From: Actinoplanes sp. SE50/110
GTDB taxonomy: Bacteria > Actinomycetota > Actinomycetes > Mycobacteriales > Micromonosporaceae
Assembly (NCBI RefSeq): GCF_900119315.1
Contig: NZ_LT827010.1
Location: 2,092,001 to 2,156,000 of the forward strand
Direction of reading: 5' to 3'
Length of the DNA: 64,000 bases
Part shown: positions 8,386-16,742 of the stretch, piece after piece
How the letters are laid out: every line of letters starts with the position of its first letter
Position numbering within the stretch: the first letter of the stretch is position 1
Translations under genes and position numbers: made by a program
Notes under the pieces: model-generated
Database searches by the model: none
What the model saw: only the letters and a program-made list of their open reading frames with translations
What the model was told of the DNA's origin: nothing

Positions 8386-9693
8386 TCAGTCGACCTCCTT
8401 CATCGAGGGGATACCGCCGAGCGGCCCGGCCGGTTCAGCCCGGACCCGGTCGCGGGTGATCTCCGCGATGGTCCGGACCCCGGTCAGGGCCATGGTGAGG
8501 TCGAGCTCGGCGATCACGTTGCGGATCACCTCGGCCACACCGTGCGCGCCGGCCAGGGCGAAACCGTACAGGTGCGGGCGGCCCAGCAGCACCGCGTCGG
8601 CGCCCAGGGCGAGCGCGGTGAACACGTCGGCGCCGGTCCGGATGCCGCTGTCGAACAGCAGCGTCGGCTCCGGCCCGAGCGCCGCGCGGATCTCGACCAG
8701 CGCGTCCAGCGCGGCGACCGCGTTGTCCACCTGCCGGCCGCCGTGGTTGGACACCACGATCGCGTCGGCGCCGACCGCCAGCGCCCGCCGCGCGTCATCG
8801 GCGGTCAGGATCCCCTTGAGCACGATCGGCAGCCGGGTGCGCCCCTTCAGCGTGGCCAGGTGCTCCCAGCTCAGCCCGGGGTTCGAGTAGATGTCGAGGA
8901 AGGTCTCCACGCTGGCCCGGGGGATCGGCGAGCGCAGGTTCGCCCAGAACGGGCCGGGATGGTTGCGGGACATCCGCAGCAGCGCCCGGATCGCGCCGAG
9001 CGTGACCCGTGGCCGGTCCTGCGGTTGCCGTGCCCGCTCCGCGACGATCTCCCGGAAGACCGGGTCGGACGTGTACTGCGCGATGCCCAGGCCCCGGGCG
9101 AACGGCAGCGAGCCCAGGTTCAGATCGCGCGGGCGCCAGCCCAGCACGGTGGTGTCCAGGGTGACGACCAGAGCGCCCGCTCCGATCGCCTCGGCCCGGG
9201 CGATCAGGCTGTCGACCAGCCGTTCCTCCTTGCTCCAGTAGAGCTGGAACCAGCGCGGGGTGTCGCCCATCGCCGCCGCGCTCTCCTCCATCGGGTTGCA
9301 ACCCTGATTGGAGAAGATGTACGGCGTTCCGGTGACCGCCGCGCCGGTCGCGATCGCCACGTCGCTGTCCGGGCCCATCAGCGCGCCGGCGCCGACCGGG
9401 GCGACCAGCAGCGGGCTGGGCAGCCGGGTGCCGAACAGGTCGACCGACAGGTCCCGGTCGACCGCGCCGGCCGCCATCCGGGGCACGATCGCCCAGCGGT
9501 CGAAGGCCGCCCGGTTGCGCCGCATGGTCCGGCCCTCGCCCGCACCGCCGGCCACGTAGGCCCAGGCCGCGGCGCTGCTCACGCGCCGCGCCCGGCGCTC
9601 CAGCTCGGCGAAGTCGGCCGGCACCACGGGGCGGCGGCCCACCGTGCCGGCCCGGTAGAGGGTCGACTGGCGGGTCAGTCCGTCCTGCGCCAT
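8386..9693 (-). CDS. FMN-dependent alpha-hydroxy-acid oxidase, lactate 2-monooxygenase type
   Basis: 435 residues of the (S)-2-hydroxy-acid oxidase TIM-barrel family. The catalytic His is in SNHGGRQVD, the FMN phosphate site is in LLFDSGIRTGADVF, and IVLKGIL carries the conserved Lys. The long insertion between the GALVVTLDTTVLGWRPRDL strand and the next helix, and the total length, fit lactate 2-monooxygenase (lactate + O2 to acetate + CO2 + H2O) better than short lactate oxidases; the exact substrate is an inference. A GGAG motif sits 8 nt before the ATG at 9693. It is the first gene of a two-gene unit with the membrane protein at 7700-8383. Confidence 0.85.
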   Translation of the reverse strand: MAQDGLTRQSTLYRAGTVGRRPVVPADFAELERRARRVSSAAAWAYVAGGAGEGRTMRRNRAAFDRWAIVPRMAAGAVDRDLSVDLFGTRLPSPLLVAPVGAGALMGPDSDVAIATGAAVTGTPYIFSNQGCNPMEESAAAMGDTPRWFQLYWSKEERLVDSLIARAEAIGAGALVVTLDTTVLGWRPRDLNLGSLPFARGLGIAQYTSDPVFREIVAERARQPQDRPRVTLGAIRALLRMSRNHPGPFWANLRSPIPRASVETFLDIYSNPGLSWEHLATLKGRTRLPIVLKGILTADDARRALAVGADAIVVSNHGGRQVDNAVAALDALVEIRAALGPEPTLLFDSGIRTGADVFTALALGADAVLLGRPHLYGFALAGAHGVAEVIRNVIAELDLTMALTGVRTIAEITRDRVRAEPAGPLGGIPSMKEVD

Positions 9694-9759
9694 CAGTCGG
9701 CTCCTTCGCTCCCGTCGTACCGGGAATGTCGTACCGGGAATGATGTCGTACCCGGTGGT

Positions 9760-9765
9760 TAGGCT
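9760..9765 (+). promoter_or_regulatory. Leaderless -10 box of DNA polymerase IV
   Basis: TAGGCT, followed by 7 nt and the GTG at 9773. This TAnnnT-N(6-7)-RTG spacing is that of leaderless actinobacterial genes and supports the 9773 start. No convincing -35 box was seen. Confidence 0.5.
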
Positions 9766-9772
9766 GCGGATC

Positions 9773-11257
9773 GTGAGGGGGGATCCGAGCATTCTGCACG
9801 TCGACCTCGATGCGATGTTCGCCGCGGTCGAGCAGCGGGACAAGCCCTCGCTGCGCGGCAAGCCGGTGGTCGTCGGCGGGGTCGCCGGGCGCGGCGTGGT
9901 CTCCACCGCGTCGTACGAGGCGCGGGTCTTCGGGGTGCGCTCGGCCATGCCGATGGCCCAGGCTCGCCGGCTCGCCCCGTGGAGCACGGCCTACCTGTCG
10001 CCCCGCTTCGCCGCCTACAAGCGCACCAGCCAGGTGGTGATGCGCCTGCTGGCCGAGGTGTCCCCGCTGGTCGAGCAGGTCAGCATCGACGAAGCCTATG
10101 TCGATCTCGCGGCCGTCGGCGGCGACCTGAGCGTGCGGGCGGTCACCGAGCTCGCCACGGACCTGAAGGCGCGGATCGCGGTCGCCACCGGCGGTGTGAC
10201 CGGCTCGATCGGCGCCGCCTCCTCCAAACTGCTCGCCAAGATCGGGTCCGACCTGCACAAGCCGGACGGCCTCACCGTCGTCGCTCCCGGTGACGAGCTG
10301 GCCTTCCTGCACCCGCTGCCGGTCAACCGGCTGGGCGGCGTCGGCCCGGCCACCGAGCAGCGCCTGCACCGGTCCGGCGTGCGCACCATCGGCGACCTGG
10401 CCGCGGTCTCCCTGGAACACCTGACCGACTGGTTCGGCCAGTCGCACGGCGCCGGCCTGTTCCGGCTGGCCCGTGCGCAGGACGACCGGCCGGTGGTCAG
10501 CGAGCGCGAGGCGAAATCGGTGTCCGCCGAGGAGACCTTCGACGTCGACGTCACCGACCCGGTCCGGCTGCGCCACGAGCTCGACCTGCTCGCCGCCCGG
10601 GTGGCCGGCCGCCTGCGCTCCGGCGGCCTGGCCGGGCGGACCGTCAACATCAAGGTCCGGCACGGCGACTTCACCACGCTGACCCGGGCGTTCACCCGCG
10701 ACCACCCGACCGACGACGGCCGACTGGTGGCGCAGCTGGCCCGCCGGCTGCTCGCCGAGCTGGACACGTCCGGCGGGATCCGGCTGCTCGGCGTGGGCGT
10801 CTCCACGCTGGCCGACTTCGCCCAGGACGACCTGTTCGCCGAGGAGCACGCCGCGGCCGGTCGAGGGGCGCTGATCGGGCTGCTGCCGGCGGCCACGGTG
10901 CCCGACGAGCCGGCCATCGCGGCGCCCGAGGAGCCGGAGCCGGCGGTCCCCGCGGCGGAGCCGGCGGCCGGGCCGGTGGTGTGGCGGCCGGGGCAGGACG
11001 TGGTGCACGACGCGATGGGGGCCGGCTGGGTGCAGGGCAGCGGGCTGGGGCGGGTGACCGTGCGGTTCGAGGGGCCGCTGACCGGGCGCGGGCCGGTGCG
11101 GACGTTCGCCGTGGACGACCCGCGGCTGCACCCCGGCGAGCCGCCGGAGTGGGTGGCCGATCCGCAGCCGCGGCCGGGGGAGCCGCCGGATCGGGCGGAC
11201 GATTCGGGGCCGACAGCGGGTGACCCGGCGGATGGGCCGGGCGCGGACGGGGGATGA
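9773..11257 (+). CDS. dinB: DNA polymerase IV (Y-family translesion polymerase)
   Basis: 494 residues. The catalytic palm starts at once with ILHVDLDAMFAAVEQRD (metal-binding Asp11 and Asp13), and the second acidic pair is in EQVSIDEAYVDL. GSIGAASSKLLAKIGSDLHKP and LGGVGPATEQRL mark the palm and thumb, and a little-finger domain follows. QDDLF at residues 351-355 matches the QxxLF beta-clamp-binding motif, normally the end of the protein. About 140 further residues follow: a Pro/Glu/Ala linker, then a small domain with GQDVVHDAMGAGWVQG and VTVRFEGPLTG, reminiscent of Tudor-like folds. An ATG at 9740 is also in frame; the leaderless promoter favours GTG 9773. Confidence 0.93.
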   Translation: MRGDPSILHVDLDAMFAAVEQRDKPSLRGKPVVVGGVAGRGVVSTASYEARVFGVRSAMPMAQARRLAPWSTAYLSPRFAAYKRTSQVVMRLLAEVSPLVEQVSIDEAYVDLAAVGGDLSVRAVTELATDLKARIAVATGGVTGSIGAASSKLLAKIGSDLHKPDGLTVVAPGDELAFLHPLPVNRLGGVGPATEQRLHRSGVRTIGDLAAVSLEHLTDWFGQSHGAGLFRLARAQDDRPVVSEREAKSVSAEETFDVDVTDPVRLRHELDLLAARVAGRLRSGGLAGRTVNIKVRHGDFTTLTRAFTRDHPTDDGRLVAQLARRLLAELDTSGGIRLLGVGVSTLADFAQDDLFAEEHAAAGRGALIGLLPAATVPDEPAIAAPEEPEPAVPAAEPAAGPVVWRPGQDVVHDAMGAGWVQGSGLGRVTVRFEGPLTGRGPVRTFAVDDPRLHPGEPPEWVADPQPRPGEPPDRADDSGPTAGDPADGPGADGG

Positions 11258-11400
11258 ACGACGTACCGGGCAACTATGTTGATCTTGGGGGTGGTTGTGC
11301 GAATGGCGCACCGCGGCGGGGTTGACCGAGAACGATGGCTGTGGCGCGGGTTGGCAAGGCGATTTGGGGGGAGTACGAACGGATCGAGTGCGTTCTCGCA

Positions 11401-11405
11401 GGAGG
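11401..11405 (+). promoter_or_regulatory. Ribosome-binding site of the cytochrome oxidase gene
   Basis: GGAGG five bases before the ATG at 11411; it fixes that start among several in-frame possibilities. Confidence 0.7.
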
Positions 11406-11410
11406 CCTGA

Positions 11411-13159
11411 ATGACGACCGTCGCGCCGCGGCCGGTGCAGACCCGTTCCTGGCCGGTCCGCCGCCAGGTGCGTGGGTCATGGCTGGCCCGCACCATCCGC
11501 ACCACCGATGCCAAGCAGATCGGCATCATGTACATGGCGACCGCCTTCGGCTGGTTCGTCATCGGCGGCATCCTGGCCCTGCTGATGCGCACCGAGCTGG
11601 CCCGCCCCGGCCTGCAACTGCTCTCCCCGGAGCAGTACAACCAGCTGTTCACCATGCACGGCACGATCATGCTGCTGTTCTTCGCGACGCCGATCGTGTT
11701 CGCCTTCGCCAACTTCGTCGTCCCGATCCAGATCGGCGCCCCCGACGTCGCCTTCCCGCGGCTGAACGCGTTCGCCTACTGGCTCTACCTGTTCGGCGGC
11801 CTGATCGCGCTCGGCGGCTTCCTCTCGCCCGGCGGCGCCGCCGACTTCGGCTGGACGGCGTACGTGCCGCTCAGCGGCGGTGGTCACTCCCCGGGCGTCG
11901 GCGGCAACATGTGGGTCGTCGGCCTGGCGATCTCCGGCGTCGGCACCATCCTCGGCGCGGTCAACATGATCACCACGATCCTGTGCCTGCGCGCCCCCGG
12001 CATGACCATGTTCCGGATGCCGATCATGACGTGGAACATCCTGCTCACCAGCCTGCTGGTGGTGCTGGTCTTCCCGTTCCTGGCGGCCGCCCTGTTCGCG
12101 CTCGCCGCCGACCGGATCCTCGACGCCCAGGTGTTCGCCGTCGCCACCGGCGGGCCGATGCTCTGGCAGCACCTGTTCTGGTTCTTCGGCCATCCCGAGG
12201 TGTACGTGGTGGCCCTGCCGTTCTTCGGCATCGTCACCGAGATCATCCCGGTGTTCAGCCGCAAGCCGGTGTTCGGCTACAAGCCGCTGGTCGCGGCCAC
12301 CCTGCTGATCTCCGGGCTGTCGATGAGCGTGTGGGCGCACCACATGTTCGCCACCGGCCAGGTGCTGCTGCCCTTCTTCAGCCTGCTCAGCTACCTGATC
12401 GCCGTACCGACCGGGATGAAGTTCTTCGTCTGGATCGGCACCATGTGGCGCGGCCAGCTCAGCTTCGAATCGCCGATGCTGTTCTCCGTCGGCTTCCTGG
12501 TCACCTTCCTGCTCGGCGGGCTGACCGGGGTGCTGCTCGCCTCGCCGCCGGTCGATTTCCACGTGCACGACACGTACTTCGTGGTCGCCCACTTCCACTA
12601 CGTGCTGTTCGGGACGATCGTGTTCGCCGTCTTCGCCGGCATCTACTTCTGGTTCCCCAAGATGTTCGGCCGGATGCTCGACGACCGGCTCGGCAAAATC
12701 CACTTCTGGCTGACCTTCATCGGCTTCCACACCACCTTCCTGGTGCAGCACTGGCTGGGTGCCGAGGGGATGGCCCGGCGGTACGCCGACTATCTGCCCG
12801 GCGACGGCTTCACCACGCTGAACACCATCTCGACGATCGGCTCGTTCATCCTCGGGGCGGCGACCCTGCCGTTCCTCTACAACGTCTGGAAGTCGTACCG
12901 GGTCGGGGAACTCGTCACCGTCGACGACCCGTGGGGGCACGGGAACTCGCTGGAATGGGCGACGTCGTGCCCGCCGCCGCTGCGCAACTTCGACCGGATG
13001 CCGCGGATCCGGTCGGAGCGGCCGGCGTTCGACGCGAAATTCCCGGAACTGGCGGTGGAGGGGCCCGGCGGGACGCCGGAGGAGGGGTCTCTGCTGCGGG
13101 GGGAGCAGCTGGAGGGTGGGCTCGAACCGGGCCGGCACCACAAGCGCAATTCGGACTAA
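11411..13159 (+). CDS. ctaD: Cytochrome c oxidase subunit I
   Basis: 582 residues, twelve membrane helices, haem-copper oxidase superfamily type A. Ligands are all visible: His83 (MHGT, haem a), His261 with Tyr265 in GHPEVY (CuB and the cross-linked Tyr), His310/311 (CuB), and His394 and His396 in VVAHFHY (haem a3 and a). Lys337 in PTGMKFF is the K-channel Lys. It reduces O2 to water and pumps protons. The last 60 residues are a hydrophilic Gly/Glu tail common in actinobacterial CtaD. No subunit II, III, IV or haem-assembly gene lies in the window, so this copy stands alone and may be a second ctaD. Confidence 0.95.
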   Translation: MTTVAPRPVQTRSWPVRRQVRGSWLARTIRTTDAKQIGIMYMATAFGWFVIGGILALLMRTELARPGLQLLSPEQYNQLFTMHGTIMLLFFATPIVFAFANFVVPIQIGAPDVAFPRLNAFAYWLYLFGGLIALGGFLSPGGAADFGWTAYVPLSGGGHSPGVGGNMWVVGLAISGVGTILGAVNMITTILCLRAPGMTMFRMPIMTWNILLTSLLVVLVFPFLAAALFALAADRILDAQVFAVATGGPMLWQHLFWFFGHPEVYVVALPFFGIVTEIIPVFSRKPVFGYKPLVAATLLISGLSMSVWAHHMFATGQVLLPFFSLLSYLIAVPTGMKFFVWIGTMWRGQLSFESPMLFSVGFLVTFLLGGLTGVLLASPPVDFHVHDTYFVVAHFHYVLFGTIVFAVFAGIYFWFPKMFGRMLDDRLGKIHFWLTFIGFHTTFLVQHWLGAEGMARRYADYLPGDGFTTLNTISTIGSFILGAATLPFLYNVWKSYRVGELVTVDDPWGHGNSLEWATSCPPPLRNFDRMPRIRSERPAFDAKFPELAVEGPGGTPEEGSLLRGEQLEGGLEPGRHHKRNSD

Positions 13160-13242
13160 AGCAGGTGATAGCAGCATTTGCCGGTATGACCGGATGATGC
13201 GGGGTTGGTCGGGTGACCGTAGCCGGATTTAGGAGTGGTCCG

Positions 13243-13287
13243 ATGAAACGTCGGACACTTCCTCCTATGTCCGGAAGGACGTTTCAT
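13243..13287 (+). promoter_or_regulatory. Hairpin enclosing the ribosome-binding site and start codon of the LAXTG protein
   Basis: ATGAAACGT (13243-13251) pairs with ACGTTTCAT (13279-13287), which includes the first two bases of the start codon at 13286. CGGACA (13252-13257) then pairs with TGTCCG (13268-13273). The Shine-Dalgarno-like GGAAGGA is in the bulge, and the 10-nt loop contains a complementary CTTCC. Such a fold could restrain translation. Confidence 0.5.
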
Positions 13288-14956
13288 GCCGATCGCTCGT
13301 GCGGCGAAGAATGTTCCGTCGCTGACCGCGCCCCGCCGCGCCAACCGGGCGTCCCGTCCCCGGGGTGCCGCACCCGCCGTCGGAGCCGCCGCGCCCGCCG
13401 TCGCCGCAGCCGCGGCCGTCGCCCTCGCCGCGCTGACCCTGCCGGCAGCCCCCGCCGCGGCAGCCCTGCCCGGATCGACTCTCCCCGGGTCGGCAGCTCT
13501 CCGAATGGCTGGTTCCGATGCGGCTGCATCTGGGGCGGCTGGTTCTGGAGCGGTTGCGTCTGGGGTGGCTGGTTCTGGAACGGCTGCGTCTGGGGTGGCT
13601 GGTTCTGGAACGGCTGCGTCCGGGGCGGCCGGGACAGGGGCGGCCAAGTCCGGGGCGGCTGGGTCTGCGGCGGGCACGCCGGCGGCGGCTACCGAGGCGG
13701 CCTGCGGCATCGGGAAATTCGCGGCCACGTCCGAAGCCGACCTCGCGAAGATCACCGTGCTCGATCCGGGGCCGCTCGCCCCCGACCTGCCCGCCCTCGC
13801 CGACGTCCGGCTCGCCCCGGCCACTGGTGAGGTCGTCGCCGGCAACCACACCGGGCGCAGCGACGCCACCGCGAGCTATGCCGACGCCAAGCTGCTCGGC
13901 ATGCACCTGCCCGGCCTCCCGCTGCACGACGCGGTCGCCGCCCAGCACGCCCCCGGCGGCCCACGCGGCCCGGTCGACGTCACCCTGGCCACCCTCAACG
14001 CCGGCGGCCTGGCCACCGCCCGACTCGGCACGGCCACCGCCGCCGCCACCTGGACCGACGGGTACCACTGCGGCCGCACCGGCCCGCTCACCCGCGCCAC
14101 CACCATGGTCCAGGGACTCAGCCTGCTCGGCGGCGCCGGCGGAGTCCCGGCCATCCAGGCGGTCGACGCCCTCACCCACCTCACCCGGCGGACCAGCCTG
14201 CTCACCGTCGGCCCGACCGGATCCACGCGGAGCGCCACCGCCCTGGTCAAGCTCGGCGGGGGCCGGATCGGCGTACGCTCCGGGGCCGGCGTCGCCCTCG
14301 GCGACGTGATCCTGTTCTCGGGAACCCCGCAGGAGATCACCGCCAAGGTGATCAACCAGCCCACCCTGGAAGTGGTCGCCGGCGGCGACCGGAAACACTC
14401 CACCGTCACCTACCAACCGGCCACCCTCGCGGTCACCTCGGCCGGCAAACCCGTCCCCGGCCTCACCGGCGACCAGACCAGCGTCAGCCTCAACCTGCTC
14501 GGCCGCCTCGCCGCGGACCGCCCCGCGTCACCGCTGTCGGTACGGATCTCCGTCGGCAAGGTCACCCGGCACCTCAGCGACACCGTGGTCCGCGCCGAAG
14601 CCGCATCGCTGCGCGTCGAGGTCAAGCTCGGCTCGGCACACCTGCTCGACGTGGCGCTCGGCTACCTGACCGTCGCCGCCACCGCACCGTGCCGGATCGG
14701 CGCCCCGGTGCCCCGCGACCGGGTTCCCGCCACCGGCCAGCCGGGCGACACCCCGGGCGACACGCAGCAGACCACCCCCGCCACCCAGGTGGTCGCGACC
14801 ACCACCCCGCAACCCGGCACACCCGGATCCGGATCCGGCGCCCTCGCCCTGACCGGCTCCAACGTCGCCGCGGTGGGCCTCGGCGGCCTGGCGCTCATCG
14901 CCGGCGGCCTGACCGCCCTCTTCTTCACCCGGCGCCGCTACACCGCCAAGCACTGA
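13286..14956 (+). CDS. Secreted LAXTG-anchored cell-wall protein
   Basis: 556 residues. A basic N terminus is followed by an Ala-rich hydrophobic stretch (about residues 25-58), a probable signal peptide. Next come a Gly/Ser/Ala/Thr repeat zone (residues 81-120, 10-residue units like ASGVAGSGTA), and a large unrecognised extracellular part with two Cys-containing segments (EAACGIGKF, GYHCGRTG). The C terminus has the full sortase signal: LALTG, a hydrophobic helix, then RRRYTAKH. LAXTG is the motif used by class E sortases, common in actinomycetes. A threonine/proline linker precedes it. Function is unknown; surface structure or adhesion is plausible. Its start codon lies in a hairpin. Confidence 0.82.
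   Translation: MPIARAAKNVPSLTAPRRANRASRPRGAAPAVGAAAPAVAAAAAVALAALTLPAAPAAAALPGSTLPGSAALRMAGSDAAASGAAGSGAVASGVAGSGTAASGVAGSGTAASGAAGTGAAKSGAAGSAAGTPAAATEAACGIGKFAATSEADLAKITVLDPGPLAPDLPALADVRLAPATGEVVAGNHTGRSDATASYADAKLLGMHLPGLPLHDAVAAQHAPGGPRGPVDVTLATLNAGGLATARLGTATAAATWTDGYHCGRTGPLTRATTMVQGLSLLGGAGGVPAIQAVDALTHLTRRTSLLTVGPTGSTRSATALVKLGGGRIGVRSGAGVALGDVILFSGTPQEITAKVINQPTLEVVAGGDRKHSTVTYQPATLAVTSAGKPVPGLTGDQTSVSLNLLGRLAADRPASPLSVRISVGKVTRHLSDTVVRAEAASLRVEVKLGSAHLLDVALGYLTVAATAPCRIGAPVPRDRVPATGQPGDTPGDTQQTTPATQVVATTTPQPGTPGSGSGALALTGSNVAAVGLGGLALIAGGLTALFFTRRRYTAKH
13526..13645 (+). repeat. 30-bp tandem repeat inside the LAXTG protein gene
   Basis: Four copies of a 30-bp unit (10 codons). 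The two middle copies (13556-13585 and 13586-13615) are nearly identical at DNA level, the outer ones diverged. The repeat is in frame and encodes A-S-G-x-A-G-S-G-x-A. Confidence 0.85.
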
Positions 14957-15495
14957 CCCCTCCGCCTCGCTCCACTGCCGCCTTGTCCCCGCTTCGGCCG
15001 ATCGCCGTCGTGACCGGCTTCTGCCTCGGCTCGCTGCCGCCTTGACCCGTGGCGGGGGCGGGGCGCAGGAATGCCGTCGGGTGTTGCCTCGTGACGCGTG
15101 GCATGGTTGGGTCCGCATCCACCCGGAACGGTCTCTCGTTGAGCCGGACGGATGTCGGCGTCGTCGGCAGGCCGGCGACCGAACCCACCCCGGCGATCGA
15201 CTCCGGCGGTCGGCCACCGCCCCACATTCGTGGGGATTCGCTCCGGTGGCCGGCCGCCGGCTCTTCTTCCCGCTCCGCCTCCGGTCCTGCTTTCGGGCGC
15301 GACCGCCGGCGGTTGCCTTCACCGATCGACGCGTACGGGCTGACCCATCCGGCCGGCGGTCCCGGGCAGACGAGTCGGCTCATCAGGGATCCGAAGGTTC
15401 AGGCGGACGGCGCCGGGGTCGTCCGGGGTCGGAGGTCCCGGGCTGAGGGTGACGGGGCCCGATGGATGGTGAGGATTCCGCCATAAGATGATCGT
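14957..15495. other. Intergenic region without recognisable gene
   Basis: This stretch lies between the LAXTG protein and a TetR gene. I see two imperfect copies of a CTGCCGCCTTG segment near 14975 and 15035, and the -10 box of the TetR gene at its end, but no coding frame with convincing codon use and no clear terminator. Confidence 0.5.
15484..15489 (+). promoter_or_regulatory. Leaderless -10 box of a TetR gene
   Basis: TAAGAT, then six bases, then the GTG at 15496. The spacing is that of leaderless actinobacterial transcripts and supports this start. Confidence 0.55.
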
Positions 15496-16062
15496 GTGCC
15501 ACCGCAGAACCTCCCGCCCCGGGACGCGATCCGCCGTGCGGCCGGGGACCTGTTCGTCCGGGACGGTTACGGCGCCACCACGGTGCGGGCCATCGCGGCG
15601 GCGGCGGGGTGCGACCCGGCGCTGGTGATCCGGCATTTCGGGTCCAAAGAGGGCCTGTTCCTGGCCACCGTCTCGGTGTCCGGCGACCTCACCGCGATCC
15701 TCGCCGCCCCGCTCGACACGATCGGCCGCGAGCTGGTCCGCTACGTTCTGGACGGCGCCGGCAGCCCGGTCGCCGGCGTCTACCGCGCGTTGCTCAGTGC
15801 CTCCGACCGCCCGGAGATCAAGGATCGCCTCCGCGCCTCCATGCACGACGTCTTCGTCAGCCCGTTGGCCGAACGCATCGGCGGCGCCTACCCCGAGCTC
15901 CGTGCCCGCCTCGCCGCCGCCCAGTTCGCCGGGCTGATCAACGCCTTCTGGCTGGTCGGCGACCCGGTCCTGGCCGACGCCGACCGCGACGCCGTGATCA
16001 CCCTCTACGGCGACGCCATCCAGCGTCTGCTCACCTGCGACGATCCCGCCCCCACGGTCTGA
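15496..16062 (+). CDS. TetR-family transcriptional regulator
   Basis: 188 residues. The N-terminal HTH is clear: AAGDLFVRDGYGATTVRAIA, then AAAGCDPALVIRHFGSKEGLF with the recognition helix and the usual F-x-x-K-E/D-x-L close. The C-terminal ligand-binding part is all-helical and resembles the TetR_C_17 type by eye. The GTG at 15496 fits a leaderless promoter. No palindrome was found in its own promoter and the downstream gene is convergent, so the target is not apparent. Confidence 0.9.
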   Translation: MPPQNLPPRDAIRRAAGDLFVRDGYGATTVRAIAAAAGCDPALVIRHFGSKEGLFLATVSVSGDLTAILAAPLDTIGRELVRYVLDGAGSPVAGVYRALLSASDRPEIKDRLRASMHDVFVSPLAERIGGAYPELRARLAAAQFAGLINAFWLVGDPVLADADRDAVITLYGDAIQRLLTCDDPAPTV

Positions 16063-16145
16063 CTGCGCGGCGCGTTCGGTGACGCCGGTGCCTTGCGTCT
16101 GCGGGGTCAGGGTTTTCCGTGGGGGTGCTTCTGCGCTCGGGGTGG

Positions 16146-16499
16146 TCAGGATGAGGAACGGGCGGCGGTGTCGGCCCGGTGGGCCATCAAGGCGAGCAGG
16201 GTGACCATGCCGGCGTAGCCGAGGACGGCAGTCACCGTCACGACGGTGCGAGCGCCGGTGAAGGCCACCCCGAGGATGAGGATCGCGAAGCACAGGCCGG
16301 TGATGCCGAGGGCGCGGGTGAGGGGCTGGGCCGCGCGGTGGCCGGCTTTCCAGGCCTGGTCGCTGCGTTTGGTGCCGGCGGTGCGGATGCCGAAGGCCGC
16401 GTTGCGATCCAGCCGGTCGGTGTCGACGAGCCGGGCCATGATCAGGGCGAGCGCCGAGATGACGGCGAACGACGCGGCGATCGGGAGTGCGAGTGCCAC
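16146..16499 (-). CDS. SdpI-family membrane protein
   Basis: 117 residues with three hydrophobic segments. The family signature follows the first helix: AAFGIRTAGTKRSDQAWKAGH, equivalent to the GxRTxxTxxSxxAWxxxxR of SdpI, the immunity protein against the SdpC toxin in Bacillus. Many actinobacterial SdpI-like proteins have no toxin neighbour, and no sdpC-like gene is visible here, so an immunity role should not be assumed. It starts with GTG at 16499 and is convergent with the TetR gene. Confidence 0.8.
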   Translation of the reverse strand: MALALPIAASFAVISALALIMARLVDTDRLDRNAAFGIRTAGTKRSDQAWKAGHRAAQPLTRALGITGLCFAILILGVAFTGARTVVTVTAVLGYAGMVTLLALMAHRADTAARSSS

Positions 16500-16742
16500 C
16501 GGACGGCTCCTGTCGACGAGTACCTGATGCCGGGAGATCCTTTATACGGGTGTCGATGGCGAATGGTGGTCCCGGGTGGGCAGAACGTGGCGTATGCGTA
16601 AGTTGCCTCGTCCGGGGACCGTGTCGGACGCCACCCGTTCGAGGTGTGGGCCGAGCGGGATGACAACCGTCGGGCTGTTCCCGGTATGGGCACGCTGGTG
16701 GCGGGCTGCTTCCGGTGGACGCGGTGGAGACGGCGGCTGGTC

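Noticed and set aside
15042..15446. Open frame in the gap before the TetR gene
   Set aside because: Arg/Gly-rich composition without any motif or ribosome-binding site; third-position use is unlike the neighbouring genes.
16146..16499. SdpI-like gene as part of a toxin-immunity system
   Set aside because: No SdpC-like toxin or SdpR-like regulator is adjacent; SdpI-like proteins are common without them.
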